Assembly: GCF_947500125.1 (NCBI RefSeq)
Contig: NZ_CANMRA010000006.1
Location: 124,001 to 188,000, forward strand
Source of the DNA: an uncultured Kocuria sp.
GTDB taxonomy: Bacteria > Actinomycetota > Actinomycetes > Actinomycetales > Micrococcaceae
Reading direction: 5' to 3'
Length of the DNA stretch: 64,000 nucleotides
Shown here: piece by piece, positions 47,123 through 56,264 of the stretch
Layout of the letters: each line of letters opens with the position of its first letter
Position numbering within the stretch: position 1 is the stretch's first letter
The notes under the pieces: model-generated
What the model was told of the DNA's origin: nothing
The model's input: the letters and a program-made list of their open reading frames with translations, nothing else
Database searches by the model: none
Program-made: the position numbers and the translations under genes

Positions 47123-47219
47123 GGCATTACCCCCTCAGGCGCTACAGCAACCGGCTGCAGAACACCGTGGGCAGCGGTGTGAACCCTTCGGCCGCGTAGG
47201 CGGCACGGGCTGATGTGCC

Positions 47220-47489
47220 TCAGGGCGTCCAGCCGAGGACCGCTTCCCCGAGCGTCATGACCCCGAACCACGTCGCGGCGGCCACGACGGGGACGAGGAG
47301 CACCAGGTAGGACCGGCGCTGCACCAGCCGCACCCCGACGTACGTGAGGAACAGCCACCACGCGCCCAGGAGCAGGATCGCCCACAGCGGAGCCATGAGA
47401 CCGCTGGCCATGTAGAAGAACCCGGCCACCAGCTGGGCCAGGGCCGCGATCACCACAGCCACCACGAACAACGGCGTCGTCGTTCTCAT
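47220..47489 (-). CDS. Small three-helix membrane protein
   Basis: An 89-aa, strongly hydrophobic protein with three predicted membrane helices (residues about 7-27, 32-51 and 60-82) and short basic loops (VQRRSY). ATG 47489 lies 52 nt downstream of the stop of the M20 peptidase gene, on the same strand. Family not recognised; probably an actinobacterial inner-membrane protein. Confidence 0.6.
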   Translation of the reverse strand: MRTTTPLFVVAVVIAALAQLVAGFFYMASGLMAPLWAILLLGAWWLFLTYVGVRLVQRRSYLVLLVPVVAAATWFGVMTLGEAVLGWTP

Positions 47490-47541
47490 GCAAGAACTGT
47501 GCGCCTCCGGGCAGGTTCTGGCAACAGGGGACGCCCCCGAT

Positions 47542-48966
47542 TCACGGGTCCGCCGGCGCCCCTGCAGGCGGCCACGGCTGCGTCCGGCCCAGCTCGTCCC
47601 ACAGGTGGGCCAGGGTGGCCGCCCCGGCCAGCAGCAGGTCCGTGCGGACGCTCTCGTCGCTGTTGTGCCAGTTGTCCTCGAGCAGCCCGGTGCCGAAGAA
47701 CACCACCGGAGCCCCCAGCGCGGTGGACAGCAGGTCGGCCGGGCCTCCCCCGGCGTTGCCCATCCGCCCCACCTCGTCCACCCCGAAGCCGGCGGCCATG
47801 GCCCGGGCCAGCGCCTCCACCGCGGGGTGGTCCGGGGTTCGGTAGGCCTCCTGGGAGGTCTTGGTCGACACGGTCAGCTCGTACTCGTACCCGTCTCCGA
47901 CCCGCTCGGCCACCCAGGCGCGCAGCTGCTCGGCCACGTCCTGCACCTTCTGCCCCAGCACCGTGCGGATGCTCAGGTCCATCGCCGCCTTCGAGGGGAT
48001 CACCGCCCTCGAGACCTCCCGGGGGTCGCCGGCGATGAGGTCGATGACCTCCAGGGCGGGGCGTTCCCACAGCCGCTCCAGCACGGTGTAGCCGGCCTCC
48101 CCGCCGATGCTGCGCGTGCGGGTCCGAGCCAGCCAGTCGGCCTCGTCGAAGGGCAGTGCGGCCAGCTCCGCCCGCCGGGCCTCGGGGATCTCCGGGACGC
48201 GGTCGTAGAAGCCGGGCAGCGTGATCCGGCCCCGGTCGTCGTGGAGGCGGGCGAGGACCCGGGCCATCTCCAGGGCCGGGTTGGGGGCGGCCCCGGAGAC
48301 CGCCCCGCTGTGGATGTCGGTGCGAGGGCCGTAGATCTCCAGGTGGGCGCTGAGCATCCCGCGGATCCCGGTGCACAGCGCAGGGTGATCGGCGCGCCAC
48401 AGCAGCGTGTCGGAGAAGATCACCACGTCGGCGGCCAGCTCCTCCGGGTGCTCCTGGAGGAGCTGGGCCAGGCCGGGGGAACCCGCCTCCTCCTCGCCCT
48501 CGACGAGGACCTTCAGGTTCACGGCCGGGCACGCACGCCCGGTGGCGGCCAGATGCGCCCGGACACCCCACAGGTGGGCGAGGACCTGGCCCTTGGCGTC
48601 GGAGGTGCCCCGGCCGTAGAGCCGCCCGTCCCGGGCCACCGGGTCGAAGGGGGCGGTCTGGTCCCAGTTCTCCTCCTTGACCGCGCGCACGTCGTGGTGG
48701 CTGTAGACCAGCACCGTCGGTGCTCCCGGGGTCTCGCACCAGGCGGCGTGGACGGCCGGGCCGTGGACGCCGGGCCAGATCTCCGTGCGGGGGAACCCGA
48801 CGTCGCGCAACGCCCCGGCCAGCCAGTGGGCCGAGCGCAGCAGGGCGTGCTCGTGCTCCGGGGCCGCGGCCACCGAGGGGATCCGCACCCACTCCTTCAG
48901 CCCGTCCAGCATCTCGGGCAGGTGCGCGGCCAGATAGGAGCGCACCTCGTCGTCGTCGTCGGTCAC
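47542..48966 (-). CDS. M20-family dipeptidase
   Basis: A 474-aa zinc peptidase. Metal ligands: His in YSHHDV (about residue 90), bridging Asp in GTSDAKGQ, Glu pair in VEGEEEAGS, Asp in IFSDTLL and a C-terminal His in DNWHNSDE. The inserted dimerisation domain (about 200-350) is present. Length and the EENWDQTAPFDP motif match the CNDP/PepV-like dipeptidase branch of M20 (peptidase family M20A). It probably hydrolyses dipeptides or acylated amino acids in the cytoplasm. Two genes follow on the same strand after 52 nt spacing. Confidence 0.9.
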   Translation of the reverse strand: MTDDDDEVRSYLAAHLPEMLDGLKEWVRIPSVAAAPEHEHALLRSAHWLAGALRDVGFPRTEIWPGVHGPAVHAAWCETPGAPTVLVYSHHDVRAVKEENWDQTAPFDPVARDGRLYGRGTSDAKGQVLAHLWGVRAHLAATGRACPAVNLKVLVEGEEEAGSPGLAQLLQEHPEELAADVVIFSDTLLWRADHPALCTGIRGMLSAHLEIYGPRTDIHSGAVSGAAPNPALEMARVLARLHDDRGRITLPGFYDRVPEIPEARRAELAALPFDEADWLARTRTRSIGGEAGYTVLERLWERPALEVIDLIAGDPREVSRAVIPSKAAMDLSIRTVLGQKVQDVAEQLRAWVAERVGDGYEYELTVSTKTSQEAYRTPDHPAVEALARAMAAGFGVDEVGRMGNAGGGPADLLSTALGAPVVFFGTGLLEDNWHNSDESVRTDLLLAGAATLAHLWDELGRTQPWPPAGAPADP

Positions 48967-49098
48967 GGTCGCCTCCTCCCCGCGCGGGGTGCCCGTGGCA
49001 CCGTGGCGCGCAGAAGCCGGTGGTGGGACGTGGCCGGACGACCGGCCTCCCGCACCCGGGTGGGTCAGTTCCGCGGGGAGCTCTCCCGGCCGGGCCTC

Positions 49099-49395
49099 CT
49101 AGAGCTCGTGGTCCTCCACGACGTCGAGGTCCCGGAACGTGGGCTCCCCCTCGATGAGCTCGCCCAGCTTCCGGGCGTACTCCTGGGTCTCCGGCAGCTG
49201 GGAGTTCTCCATGGCGGATTCGTAGGAGTCGAAGAGGACGATGTCGCAGTAGCGATCAGGGTGGTTGCGGTCCCTCGCCCACAGGACGCGCCGAGCCGTT
49301 CGTTTTCCCTGGCTGGCCCGTTCCCACTCCGCGGTGACCTCCGCCACCTCCTCCGGCCTCGAGGTGGTGTATTCGATCAGTTGGATGAAAGCCAT
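49099..49395 (-). CDS. Small ABM-like protein
   Basis: A 98-aa protein starting MAFIQLIEYTTSRPEEV. The alternation of strand (FIQLIEYTT), helix (EEVAEVTAEWERAS), strand (RRVLWARDRNHPDRYCDIVLFDSYE) and helix is the ferredoxin-like dimeric alpha-beta barrel of antibiotic-biosynthesis-monooxygenase-type proteins. GAGG lies upstream of ATG 49395 (reverse of CCTC at about 49,410). Function unknown. Confidence 0.75.
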   Translation of the reverse strand: MAFIQLIEYTTSRPEEVAEVTAEWERASQGKRTARRVLWARDRNHPDRYCDIVLFDSYESAMENSQLPETQEYARKLGELIEGEPTFRDLDVVEDHEL

Positions 49396-49597
49396 CACAC
49401 ACGCTCCTCTGGAAGAGCCCATTGCGGGCCACCAGTCTAGATCCGGGCGGCCGGGATGTCGTGGACGGACCGGACATGACGGCCCGCCGTCGAGGACGGC
49501 CGGCCCGTCGACGCCAGGGTGGTGCACCTGACCGGGGATGTTCCGCTCGGCCTGGCCCGGCCGTGACCGCACGACGCGGGACTGGCACGATGGCCGC

Positions 49598-51007
49598 ATG
49601 GCAGCACGCACCGACAGGGGCCGGCGGACGCGGGACCTGATCCGCCTCAAGGTCTCCCTGCTGGACACCGACCCCGAGATCTGGCGCCTGCTCGAGCTGG
49701 ACGCGGACCTCACCCTCGACCGGGTGCACGAGGCCCTGCAGATCGCCATGGGCTGGCGGAACAGCCACCTGCACCTGTTCACGGACACCGATCCGTACCA
49801 GCGGCTGCGGCCGGTGGACGGCGAGTTCCGGGAGCCGCGGCGCTGGATGACGCGCGCCGACCTGGAGGAGCTGGACGGCCTGCCCGAGACCGAGTGGACC
49901 CTGGGCCAGGTGCTGACCGAGGAGACCGGTCCGCTGTTCTACGAGTACGACTTCGGCGACGGCTGGACCCACCGCCTCGAGTTCGTGGAGCAGCTCACCG
50001 TCCCCGCCGCCGAGCCGATCGCCCACGTCGAGCGCGGTGAACGGCGAGCGCCCCCGGAGGACTGCGGCGGTTCCCCGGGATACGCCGAGCTGCTGGACGC
50101 CCTCGCCGATCCCGGCCACGAGCGCCACCAGGAGCTGACGGAGTGGGTGGCCGCCACGGCCGGCCCGTGGCAGCCGTTCGATCCCGACCGCTTCGACGTG
50201 GACGCCGTCAACCGCGAGCTGGCCCTCCTCTTCCCCTCCCCCGACGACGCCGGACGAACCGCGGCGTCCTCGGACACGCCCCTGCTGGTCGCCGCGCTGG
50301 TGGAGCGGGTGCCGCCCACCCTGCGCCCCGAGTTCCGCTCCTCCGTCCGCGCCGCCGCGCTGGAGACCCCCGCGGCGGTCGAGCCGGCCGTGGCGGAGCG
50401 GATGACCGCACCGTACCGCTGGTTGATCCGCCGGGTCGGCGCGGACGGTCTGGCCCTGACCGCCGCTGGGTGGCTGCCGCCGGCCGTGGTGGCCGAGGCC
50501 ATGGACGAGTTCGGCTGGGACGAGCGCTGGATCGGCAAGGGCAACCGGGAGGAGTGGACCCAGCCGGTCCGGCGGCTGCGCGAGCAGGCGCAGCGGCTCG
50601 GCCTGGTGCGCAAGCTCAAGGGCCGGCTGGTCCTGCCCGTGGCGGTCCGGAAGCTCGACGACGACCCCGTGGAACTGTGGTCCTTCGTGGCCCGTTCCCT
50701 GGCCCACCGACACGGGCACGACGCCGAGCGCGATGCCACGCTCCTGCTGGCCCTCGAGCTCGCCGCCGGTCGCGCCGGCTCCCAGGACGGGATGCTGCGG
50801 CGGATCGGCTTCGGCCTGGAGATCCTCGGCTGGCAGGCCGCCGACGGGTGGGGTCTGACCCCCGACATGGTGCGCAACCAGGTGCGGAGCAGCTGGGACG
50901 TGTTCGCCCAGCTGGGCGCCATCGGCGAACTGTCCGCGCTGGACGCACCGGACGCACCTGTTCCTCCGGAAGGGCGTGCCTTCGTCCGCGCAGTGCTGCA
51001 GTCCTGA
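49598..51007 (+). CDS. pRiA4b ORF-3-like protein
   Basis: A 469-aa protein. The N-terminal domain (residues about 12-170) has LKVSLLDTDPEIWRLLELDADLTLDRVHEALQIAMGW, SHLHLF and YEYDFGDGWTHRL, the signature of the plasmid pRiA4b ORF-3-like/IS1096-passenger family. The remaining 290 residues are helical with Trp/Arg-rich repeats and are not assigned; this long form is common in actinobacteria. No catalytic role is established. The ATG at 49598 starts the conserved domain; the upstream frame is non-conserved. Confidence 0.8.
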   Translation: MAARTDRGRRTRDLIRLKVSLLDTDPEIWRLLELDADLTLDRVHEALQIAMGWRNSHLHLFTDTDPYQRLRPVDGEFREPRRWMTRADLEELDGLPETEWTLGQVLTEETGPLFYEYDFGDGWTHRLEFVEQLTVPAAEPIAHVERGERRAPPEDCGGSPGYAELLDALADPGHERHQELTEWVAATAGPWQPFDPDRFDVDAVNRELALLFPSPDDAGRTAASSDTPLLVAALVERVPPTLRPEFRSSVRAAALETPAAVEPAVAERMTAPYRWLIRRVGADGLALTAAGWLPPAVVAEAMDEFGWDERWIGKGNREEWTQPVRRLREQAQRLGLVRKLKGRLVLPVAVRKLDDDPVELWSFVARSLAHRHGHDAERDATLLLALELAAGRAGSQDGMLRRIGFGLEILGWQAADGWGLTPDMVRNQVRSSWDVFAQLGAIGELSALDAPDAPVPPEGRAFVRAVLQS

Positions 51008-51044
51008 TCGCCGCCTGTCCGTCGTTCTGAAGGGACCGCGTGGA

Positions 51045-51110
51045 TCAGCTCCGTCGGGCGCTCTCGCGCCAGGCGTGGAGAGCGCCGCGGAGGACGCCGC
51101 TGGTGTGAGC
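51045..51110 (-). pseudogene. Second decayed RHH antitoxin C-terminus
   Basis: Reading leftward to a TGA at 51045-51047, the frame gives TSGVLRGALHAWRESARRS. This matches the C-terminus of the broken antitoxin at 44,292-44,561 (TASDVIRDALHAWLKSA). Nothing upstream in this frame continues the match, so only the final helix survives. It sits 38 nt after the pRiA4b-like gene. Confidence 0.45.
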
Positions 51111-51238
51111 CCGGCCCCGACCTCCGCGGAGCCTTCCACGTCAGACCGCGTGCCGTCTTGGTGTGACACATCGCATGTCTCGAGAGTGGCCGGGGCTAGG
51201 CTGACGCTGATCTTTTCCGAACGCGTGGGGGCGTGGAC

Positions 51239-51952
51239 ATGAAGCAGAGACTGGGCGGACTTCTTGGCGGGGCGGCGGTACTGAGCCTGATGGCGGGGCT
51301 CGTGCTCCCCTCGCCGGCCGCGGCCGTCATGGTGCAGGGCTACGAGATCGACGACCCGACGAGTCCGACGGTGGTGGTGAACAAGCACCGACCCCTGAAC
51401 CCGGTCACCCACGTGCCTGAGCGCCTGACGCGGATCAAGACCGAGCAGCTGCACTCCGACGCCGCTCAGGCGTACCAGCGGATGGTCAAGGCGGCCAAGG
51501 CGGAGCGGGTGAACATCGTGGCTGTCAGCGGGTACCGCTCCTATGACCACCAGGCCAGCCTCTACGACAGCTACGTGCAGCAATACGGGCAGGAGACCGC
51601 CGACACCATCGCGGCCCGGCCCGGGCACAGCGAGCACCAGACCGGCCTGGCCATGGACGTGGGCAACACCTCCGGGGTGTGCGCCCTGCAGGACTGCTTC
51701 GAGGGCACCCCGGTCGGGGCCTGGGTGGCCGAGCACGCCTGGGAATACGGGTTCATCATCCGCTATCCCAAGGACGAGCAGGACGTCACCGGCTACAAGT
51801 ACGAACCCTGGCACCTGCGCTACGTCGGCCCGCAGCTGGCAGAGGACATGCGGTTCGCGGCCGAGGAGTCGGCCAGAACTGGGACCCAGCCGGACATCGA
51901 CACCATGGAGGAGTTCTTCGAACTCGGTCCGGCTGCGGACTACCTGTACTGA
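51239..51952 (+). CDS. Secreted M15-family D,D-carboxypeptidase (VanY-like)
   Basis: A 237-aa exported peptidase. Signal peptide residues 1-30 (core AVLSLMAGLVLP, cleavage after AAA). The M15B/VanY motifs are HSEHQTGLAMDVG (zinc His and Asp, about 139-151) and EPWHLRYVG (catalytic Glu and zinc His). VSGYRSYDHQ completes the set. It removes the terminal D-Ala from peptidoglycan stem peptides. ATG 51239 is favoured over GTG 51233 by the GGGGG spacing. Confidence 0.92.
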   Translation: MKQRLGGLLGGAAVLSLMAGLVLPSPAAAVMVQGYEIDDPTSPTVVVNKHRPLNPVTHVPERLTRIKTEQLHSDAAQAYQRMVKAAKAERVNIVAVSGYRSYDHQASLYDSYVQQYGQETADTIAARPGHSEHQTGLAMDVGNTSGVCALQDCFEGTPVGAWVAEHAWEYGFIIRYPKDEQDVTGYKYEPWHLRYVGPQLAEDMRFAAEESARTGTQPDIDTMEEFFELGPAADYLY

Positions 51953-52086
51953 GCAGATCGACTCTCCCGTCCCGCCGGCCGTCGGCGTCTGTGCAGATCA
52001 AGAACTCGAACTTTCATGCACTTTGCTCCCCCGTGTCTCCGGCACCGCCTATGGTGACGAGTGTGCACTTGTGAAGGGAGCAAGAC

Positions 52087-53397
52087 GTGACTGCCGACAG
52101 CAACGCGCCCGTGCCGGTGTGGACACTGGCCACCGAGGACGTGAGCGTCCCGGACGTGATGGGCGATGAGGGCATGACACCTGCTCGCCTCGCAGAATTG
52201 AGAACAGCTCTGGCCACACTCGCTGACGCTCCGATCGCGACGCTGGAAGCGCATCCGATCGCGACCACACGAGGTCCGAAAGGCGGTGTCGCGCTCCATG
52301 CGGCCAGTCCGCTCGCGCGGCAGCTGTCGCAGCTCGTGACTCAGACGGCGAAGTCAGCGCCGCCGACGACCGACGTCGCGGCCACCGGTGACGTGCTCTA
52401 CCGAATGGTGGTGCCGGCGAAGTTCGCCGCACAGGTCGGCGAGGGACTTGTGCGGCCCATGGCGGCCAAGACCCTGCCAGGAGGTGTCCGCGGCCCATTG
52501 GTCGGCCCCAACGGCATCTTGGGCCACGCCACGTTCGTGCCCGTTGCTGGCAAGGGCGCTGCAGGTGTTACCAACGGCTCGGCCTCCTCCGCCGGAGTTG
52601 TCGCGGCCAGTGGTGGAGCGTTGACCGTGGCTGCCCCACTCGTCCTCATGGCCGTGGCCGTCAGCGTCAGCGCGCATGCCGAGCAGCAGCGCCAGGAATC
52701 ACTCGAGCGGATCACCGAGTTGCTGGAGCAGCTGCACGAGGACAAGCTCGAGCACGAGCGGAGCGAGCTCGACGGTTGCCGCGACGCCATTGACAAAGCC
52801 ACCTCGATTCTCCTCGACCAGGGCCGCATCGGCCTGTCCTTGGGCCTTGACTCCGCCGCGCACGCTATCGGCACGTCGATTGCACGGACTCGTAGTCGGC
52901 TGACCAGGTGGCAGAACGCGCTGGCGGGGTTTCCTGAGGGCCCGGTCGACGTCGAAACCCTCACGAAGGCATTTCCCGGCATCTTTGAGACAGCTGGCAC
53001 CTTCCGTGCGCACCTCGAGCTGGCGAGGCTCGCGATCGCCCTCAAACGCCGGGTGCTGGTTCTTCAGGCCGTGGAGCACGCACAGCTGGAGGGTGAGAGC
53101 CACCCGTTCACGACCTTCGTCCGCACGTTGCAGGACGACGAGCGTGGTGTCGACGAATTGGAGTCCGCAATCACCTCAGTCCTTCTTCGGCTGTCGTCCC
53201 TCGAACTGAAGCGTCGCGGAGGCTTCCGGAGCATCGTGTACACACAAGGAGAGGTGGACGGCCTCCTCAAGGCTGTGTATCGCCTTCGAGCCCTGGGCGA
53301 TGAGCTCGACGTCGGAATCCACCACGCTGACGTCGCGATCGAGATCGAACGACGCAGCGACGGATCGCTCGTCGTATTTCCCGGTGTGCCTGCGTGA
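52087..53397 (+). CDS. Uncharacterised 436-aa protein with central membrane-like segment and coiled coil
   Basis: GTG start with AAGGGAG six nt upstream. Residues 1-170 are mixed; a Gly/Ala/Val-rich hydrophobic stretch (about 175-205, SAGVVAASGGALTVAAPLVLMAVAVSVS) is followed directly by a charged coiled coil (AEQQRQESLERITELLEQLHEDKLEHERSELD region, about 206-245). The C-terminal 180 residues are helical. No family is recognised. It converges on a NERD-domain gene. The codon use is slightly less GC-biased than neighbours. The layout of a membrane-like hairpin plus coiled coil would fit a membrane-acting or phage-response protein, but this is speculation. Confidence 0.7.
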   Translation: MTADSNAPVPVWTLATEDVSVPDVMGDEGMTPARLAELRTALATLADAPIATLEAHPIATTRGPKGGVALHAASPLARQLSQLVTQTAKSAPPTTDVAATGDVLYRMVVPAKFAAQVGEGLVRPMAAKTLPGGVRGPLVGPNGILGHATFVPVAGKGAAGVTNGSASSAGVVAASGGALTVAAPLVLMAVAVSVSAHAEQQRQESLERITELLEQLHEDKLEHERSELDGCRDAIDKATSILLDQGRIGLSLGLDSAAHAIGTSIARTRSRLTRWQNALAGFPEGPVDVETLTKAFPGIFETAGTFRAHLELARLAIALKRRVLVLQAVEHAQLEGESHPFTTFVRTLQDDERGVDELESAITSVLLRLSSLELKRRGGFRSIVYTQGEVDGLLKAVYRLRALGDELDVGIHHADVAIEIERRSDGSLVVFPGVPA

Positions 53398-53604
53398 CCT
53401 TTTTCGAAGGCCGCGGAACTCGGTTCTGACACAACATCCCAGCAACCGTTCGCCCTGTCGTCCGGCACGAACCGCGGATCGGCAAGGACAACCGCTCGGA
53501 GCGGACCCGGCCGGTCCGACGACCGCGCGAGCGGGGGCTCCGGCTCCTGGAAGAACGAGCACGAGCACGGGTTGTGCTGCGCTCGATCATGAACCCTCTG
53601 TCGA

Positions 53605-54369
53605 TCAGACCGGCCCGGCGCCGAGCAGGGCCGCCAGGAGGATCGGACCATAGTTGATGGCGGCAGCACCGCCCCCGACGAGCAGCGCGAGTTCCCACAG
53701 CGCACGCCGACGCTGCGCGCTCCGCACGGAAACCTGAAGTTCGGCGAAGCGCTCCTGCAGCGCGACGGGATCTTCGGGCGGCGCCGGGCTGTTGTGCCAG
53801 GTACTCGGGACCACGGCTGCGGCCGTGATCCGGGCGACCCGCTCAGGAGTCAGGACGGGACGCCGTCGCTTCAGCCGGCGCAGCAGCTGGCGGTCGGTGA
53901 CGACGTGGACTCCCACGGGTCGCTGCTTGATCGTCAGGTCCTTCGGCTCCATCAGCACCAGCACCGGGGTGACCGACACAGGCTCCCCCGCAGCCGCGCT
54001 CAATCGCTTCGCCGCCCGGGCCGCCTCGTGGCGGGCGTGGGAGAGATAGTGCTGCCTGTGCCCGTCGACGAGGATCACCCGCTCCCCGACCCAGATCTTC
54101 CTGCCCGGATGGTTCTTCGTGTTGAGCGTGAACACTCCCGCCGGCCCGATCAGGACGTGGTCGATGTCCGAGGCCCCGGCGCCGACCGGGACGGCGTGGA
54201 GCACCGTCCACTCCGGACCCAGGCGACGGAGGATCTGCCCCACGGCGATCTCTCCCAGTGCGCCCTGGAACCAGGGCCGGGTGTCGGCACCGAGGGGACT
54301 GCTCCCGATCAGGCGTTGCCACCACTCTCGGGGCGGCTCTTCGCCCTGGAGCCGCAGCGTCTCGGCCAT
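53605..54369 (-). CDS. NERD-domain nuclease-related protein
   Basis: A 254-aa protein. Residues about 30-140 form the NERD domain: WFQGALGEIAVGQILRRL, HAVPVGAGASDIDHVLIGPAGVF and LNTKNHPGRKIWVGE. The Glu (GEIAV), Asp (DIDHVL) and Lys (NTKN) match the PD-(D/E)XK-like nuclease core proposed for NERD. The C-terminus has a hydrophobic segment (LALLVGGGAAAINYGPILLAALL) that may anchor it in the membrane. ATG 54369 is chosen; the upstream frame is low-complexity. NERD proteins are poorly characterised; nuclease activity is a family prediction. Confidence 0.85.
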   Translation of the reverse strand: MAETLRLQGEEPPREWWQRLIGSSPLGADTRPWFQGALGEIAVGQILRRLGPEWTVLHAVPVGAGASDIDHVLIGPAGVFTLNTKNHPGRKIWVGERVILVDGHRQHYLSHARHEAARAAKRLSAAAGEPVSVTPVLVLMEPKDLTIKQRPVGVHVVTDRQLLRRLKRRRPVLTPERVARITAAAVVPSTWHNSPAPPEDPVALQERFAELQVSVRSAQRRRALWELALLVGGGAAAINYGPILLAALLGAGPV

Positions 54370-54776
54370 GACGGACTGCCCTGCCCTACGGTTCGCCAGG
54401 CTCAACGGACGGGACGGACTCGATGAGGATCTCTGGGCGCTGCTGCCCGCCAGCGGTCCGAGCAGCCGGAAGGCGGCGAACCCCAAGGTGCGGATGGGCA
54501 CAGCAGGCGGGAAGATGGGGTCCGCGGAGGGCGTCATGGTGGTCAGCTTTCGAGCAGAACGACATGGTGTCCCCGCATTTCACGCCTTTGCATTCATACA
54601 CGGCAAGACGACGTACCGGGGCACCGCATTGTGACGCTGGTGCGGAACAGGATGGACATGCCGTTGCCCTCGCACGGCGAGTTCCACACCGCCGAACTGG
54701 GGACAACGGCCTCCCCGGTGATTGCTTCTGCATCCATAAGCTGGAGGGGAACTGACGCTTTTCTGACAGGACTCCC
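54370..54776. other. 407-nt intergenic stretch, divergent promoters
   Basis: Separates the NERD gene from the divergent nuclease-like lipoprotein gene. A short plus-strand frame (GTG near 54,631 to the lipoprotein start) is open but has no conserved features. Nothing else is supported. Confidence 0.4.
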
Positions 54777-55943
54777 GTGACACCTCCCCCCGCTTCCCTC
54801 CGCCTGGGCGCCTCCGCGCTCGTCCTCCTGCTCCTGACCGGCTGCGGCGGGTCGGCGGCCTCCAGCGACACGACGTCGTCGTCCTCGCAGACTGCCGCGG
54901 CGGAGACCTCCGCCGCCCCGGAGCTGCGCGGCGAGCGCGCCGTGGTGGAGCGGGTGATCGACGGGGACACCGTCGACGTCCAGCGGAGCGGCGAGGTGGT
55001 CCGCGTGCGGCTGCTCAACATCGACACCCCGGAGACCAAGGACCCGAACGAGATCGTCGAGTGCCTCGGCCCGGAGGCGACCGCGCTGCTGGAGGAGCTC
55101 CTGCCCCCGGGCACCGTGGTGGGCCTGGAGTACGACCAGGAGCGCACCGACTCCTACGACCGCACCCTGGCCGGGGTCTTCCTGCAGGACGGGACCCTGG
55201 TCAACGCCGAGATCGCCCGTCAGGGCCTGGGTACGCCGCTGTACATCGCGCCGAACGACCGGTTCCTGCCGCCCGTCGAGGAGGCCTTCGCCGAGGCGGA
55301 GCAGCAGCAGACCGGCCTGCTCGACCCCGCCCACGGCTGCACCATCCCGGCGCAGGTCCAGCAGGCGACGAGCGCGCTCGCCGACGCCGCCCCGGCGGAT
55401 CTCGCCGACCCGGCCGGTGAGGTCGCGGCCGCCGTCGCGTTCCTGGCAGCCCTGGACGCGGTCGACGGCGACGCGCACCCGCACGTCCGCCATCTGGTCG
55501 GGCTGCCGTCGATCACGAGCGGGATCGCGGGAGTCCGCCAGGACGTCGCCGCCCTCCAGGAGCGCGCCGCGGAGCAGCGCCGCGCGGCGGAGGCGGAAGC
55601 CGCGGAGCGCGCGGAGGCCGAGGACCAGCGCCGTCAGGCAGAGGCCGAGGCGGCACGTCAGGCGGAGGCCGCCCGGCAGGCCGAGCTCGACCGCCAGGCG
55701 GAGGCGGCGCGGCAGGCAGCGGCCGACGCCGCGCGCCGGGCGGTCGTACCTGCACCCGCACCGGCCCCTGCACCTGCACCAGCTCCCGCGCCGGCACCCG
55801 CCCCGGCGCCGGCGCCGAAGCCCGCCCCGAACCCGGGCGCCAACATCGTCAACCAGGCTCCTCCCGGCTACTACGCCGACATCCCCGGCTACACCGGGCC
55901 GCGCTGCTACGCGCCGGGCGGGAAGTTCTTCAAGCCCTGCTGA
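54777..55943 (+). CDS. Thermonuclease (SNase)-like lipoprotein
   Basis: A 388-aa protein. Signal peptide with lipobox LLTGC (Cys23) indicates export and lipid anchoring. The staphylococcal-nuclease-like domain spans about residues 50-185: VERVIDGDTVDV, VRLLNIDTPETKD (Arg and Asp), DSYDRTLAGVFL and NAEIARQGLG, which include the Ca2+-binding Asp residues and the catalytic Arg/Glu positions. Then come an Ala/Glu/Gln/Arg coiled coil (about 262-325), a Pro-Ala linker of about 26 residues, and a short C-terminal domain with two Cys (RCY, KPC). GTG start 54777. It probably digests extracellular DNA at the cell surface, for nutrition or against entering DNA. Confidence 0.88.
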   Translation: MTPPPASLRLGASALVLLLLTGCGGSAASSDTTSSSSQTAAAETSAAPELRGERAVVERVIDGDTVDVQRSGEVVRVRLLNIDTPETKDPNEIVECLGPEATALLEELLPPGTVVGLEYDQERTDSYDRTLAGVFLQDGTLVNAEIARQGLGTPLYIAPNDRFLPPVEEAFAEAEQQQTGLLDPAHGCTIPAQVQQATSALADAAPADLADPAGEVAAAVAFLAALDAVDGDAHPHVRHLVGLPSITSGIAGVRQDVAALQERAAEQRRAAEAEAAERAEAEDQRRQAEAEAARQAEAARQAELDRQAEAARQAAADAARRAVVPAPAPAPAPAPAPAPAPAPAPAPKPAPNPGANIVNQAPPGYYADIPGYTGPRCYAPGGKFFKPC

Positions 55944-56030
55944 GCACAGGAGCTGAGCCAGGACCCTTGACTGCCGGCGCCCCTGACGCGCAGCACCCGG
56001 CGATCCCCATTCCGCGTGCAGCCCGAGGCG

Positions 56031-56264
56031 TCAGCAGCACCGGCACGTATCGCTCCAGCGGTCATATGCCATGCGCGCCAAGTGCCACTGGGCGTTGCGG
56101 TCCCGGTCCCGGGCGACCAGGGCCGCATAGGTAGTGGCGGCGACAGCGGCCAGCGCCCATCCGGCGGTCGACCGCCGGGACGAGGGCGGGGCTTTGATGC
56201 CCAGCGTCATGCCGAGCAGGACGGCCAGCACATGGAGGGGTCGGCCCTCGGGAATGATTTCCAT
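56031..56264 (-). CDS. Small two-helix membrane protein
   Basis: A 77-aa frame beginning MEIIPEGRPLHVLAVLLGMT with two hydrophobic helices (residues about 10-24 and 34-50) and a Cys-rich basic tail. AGGAG lies 7 nt before the ATG. The long upstream extension of this frame is not coding. Function unknown. Confidence 0.5.
   Translation of the reverse strand: MEIIPEGRPLHVLAVLLGMTLGIKAPPSSRRSTAGWALAAVAATTYAALVARDRDRNAQWHLARMAYDRWSDTCRCC

Noticed and set aside
49598-51007. Mobile element from the pRiA4b/IS1096-passenger similarity
   Set aside because: No transposase, terminal inverted repeats or target duplication are visible; the family is widespread on chromosomes.
54631-54779. A short leader ORF ending at the SNase lipoprotein start
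   Set aside because: GTG-initiated frame of 49 codons that ends on the GTGA start, but no ribosome site or conserved sequence supports it.
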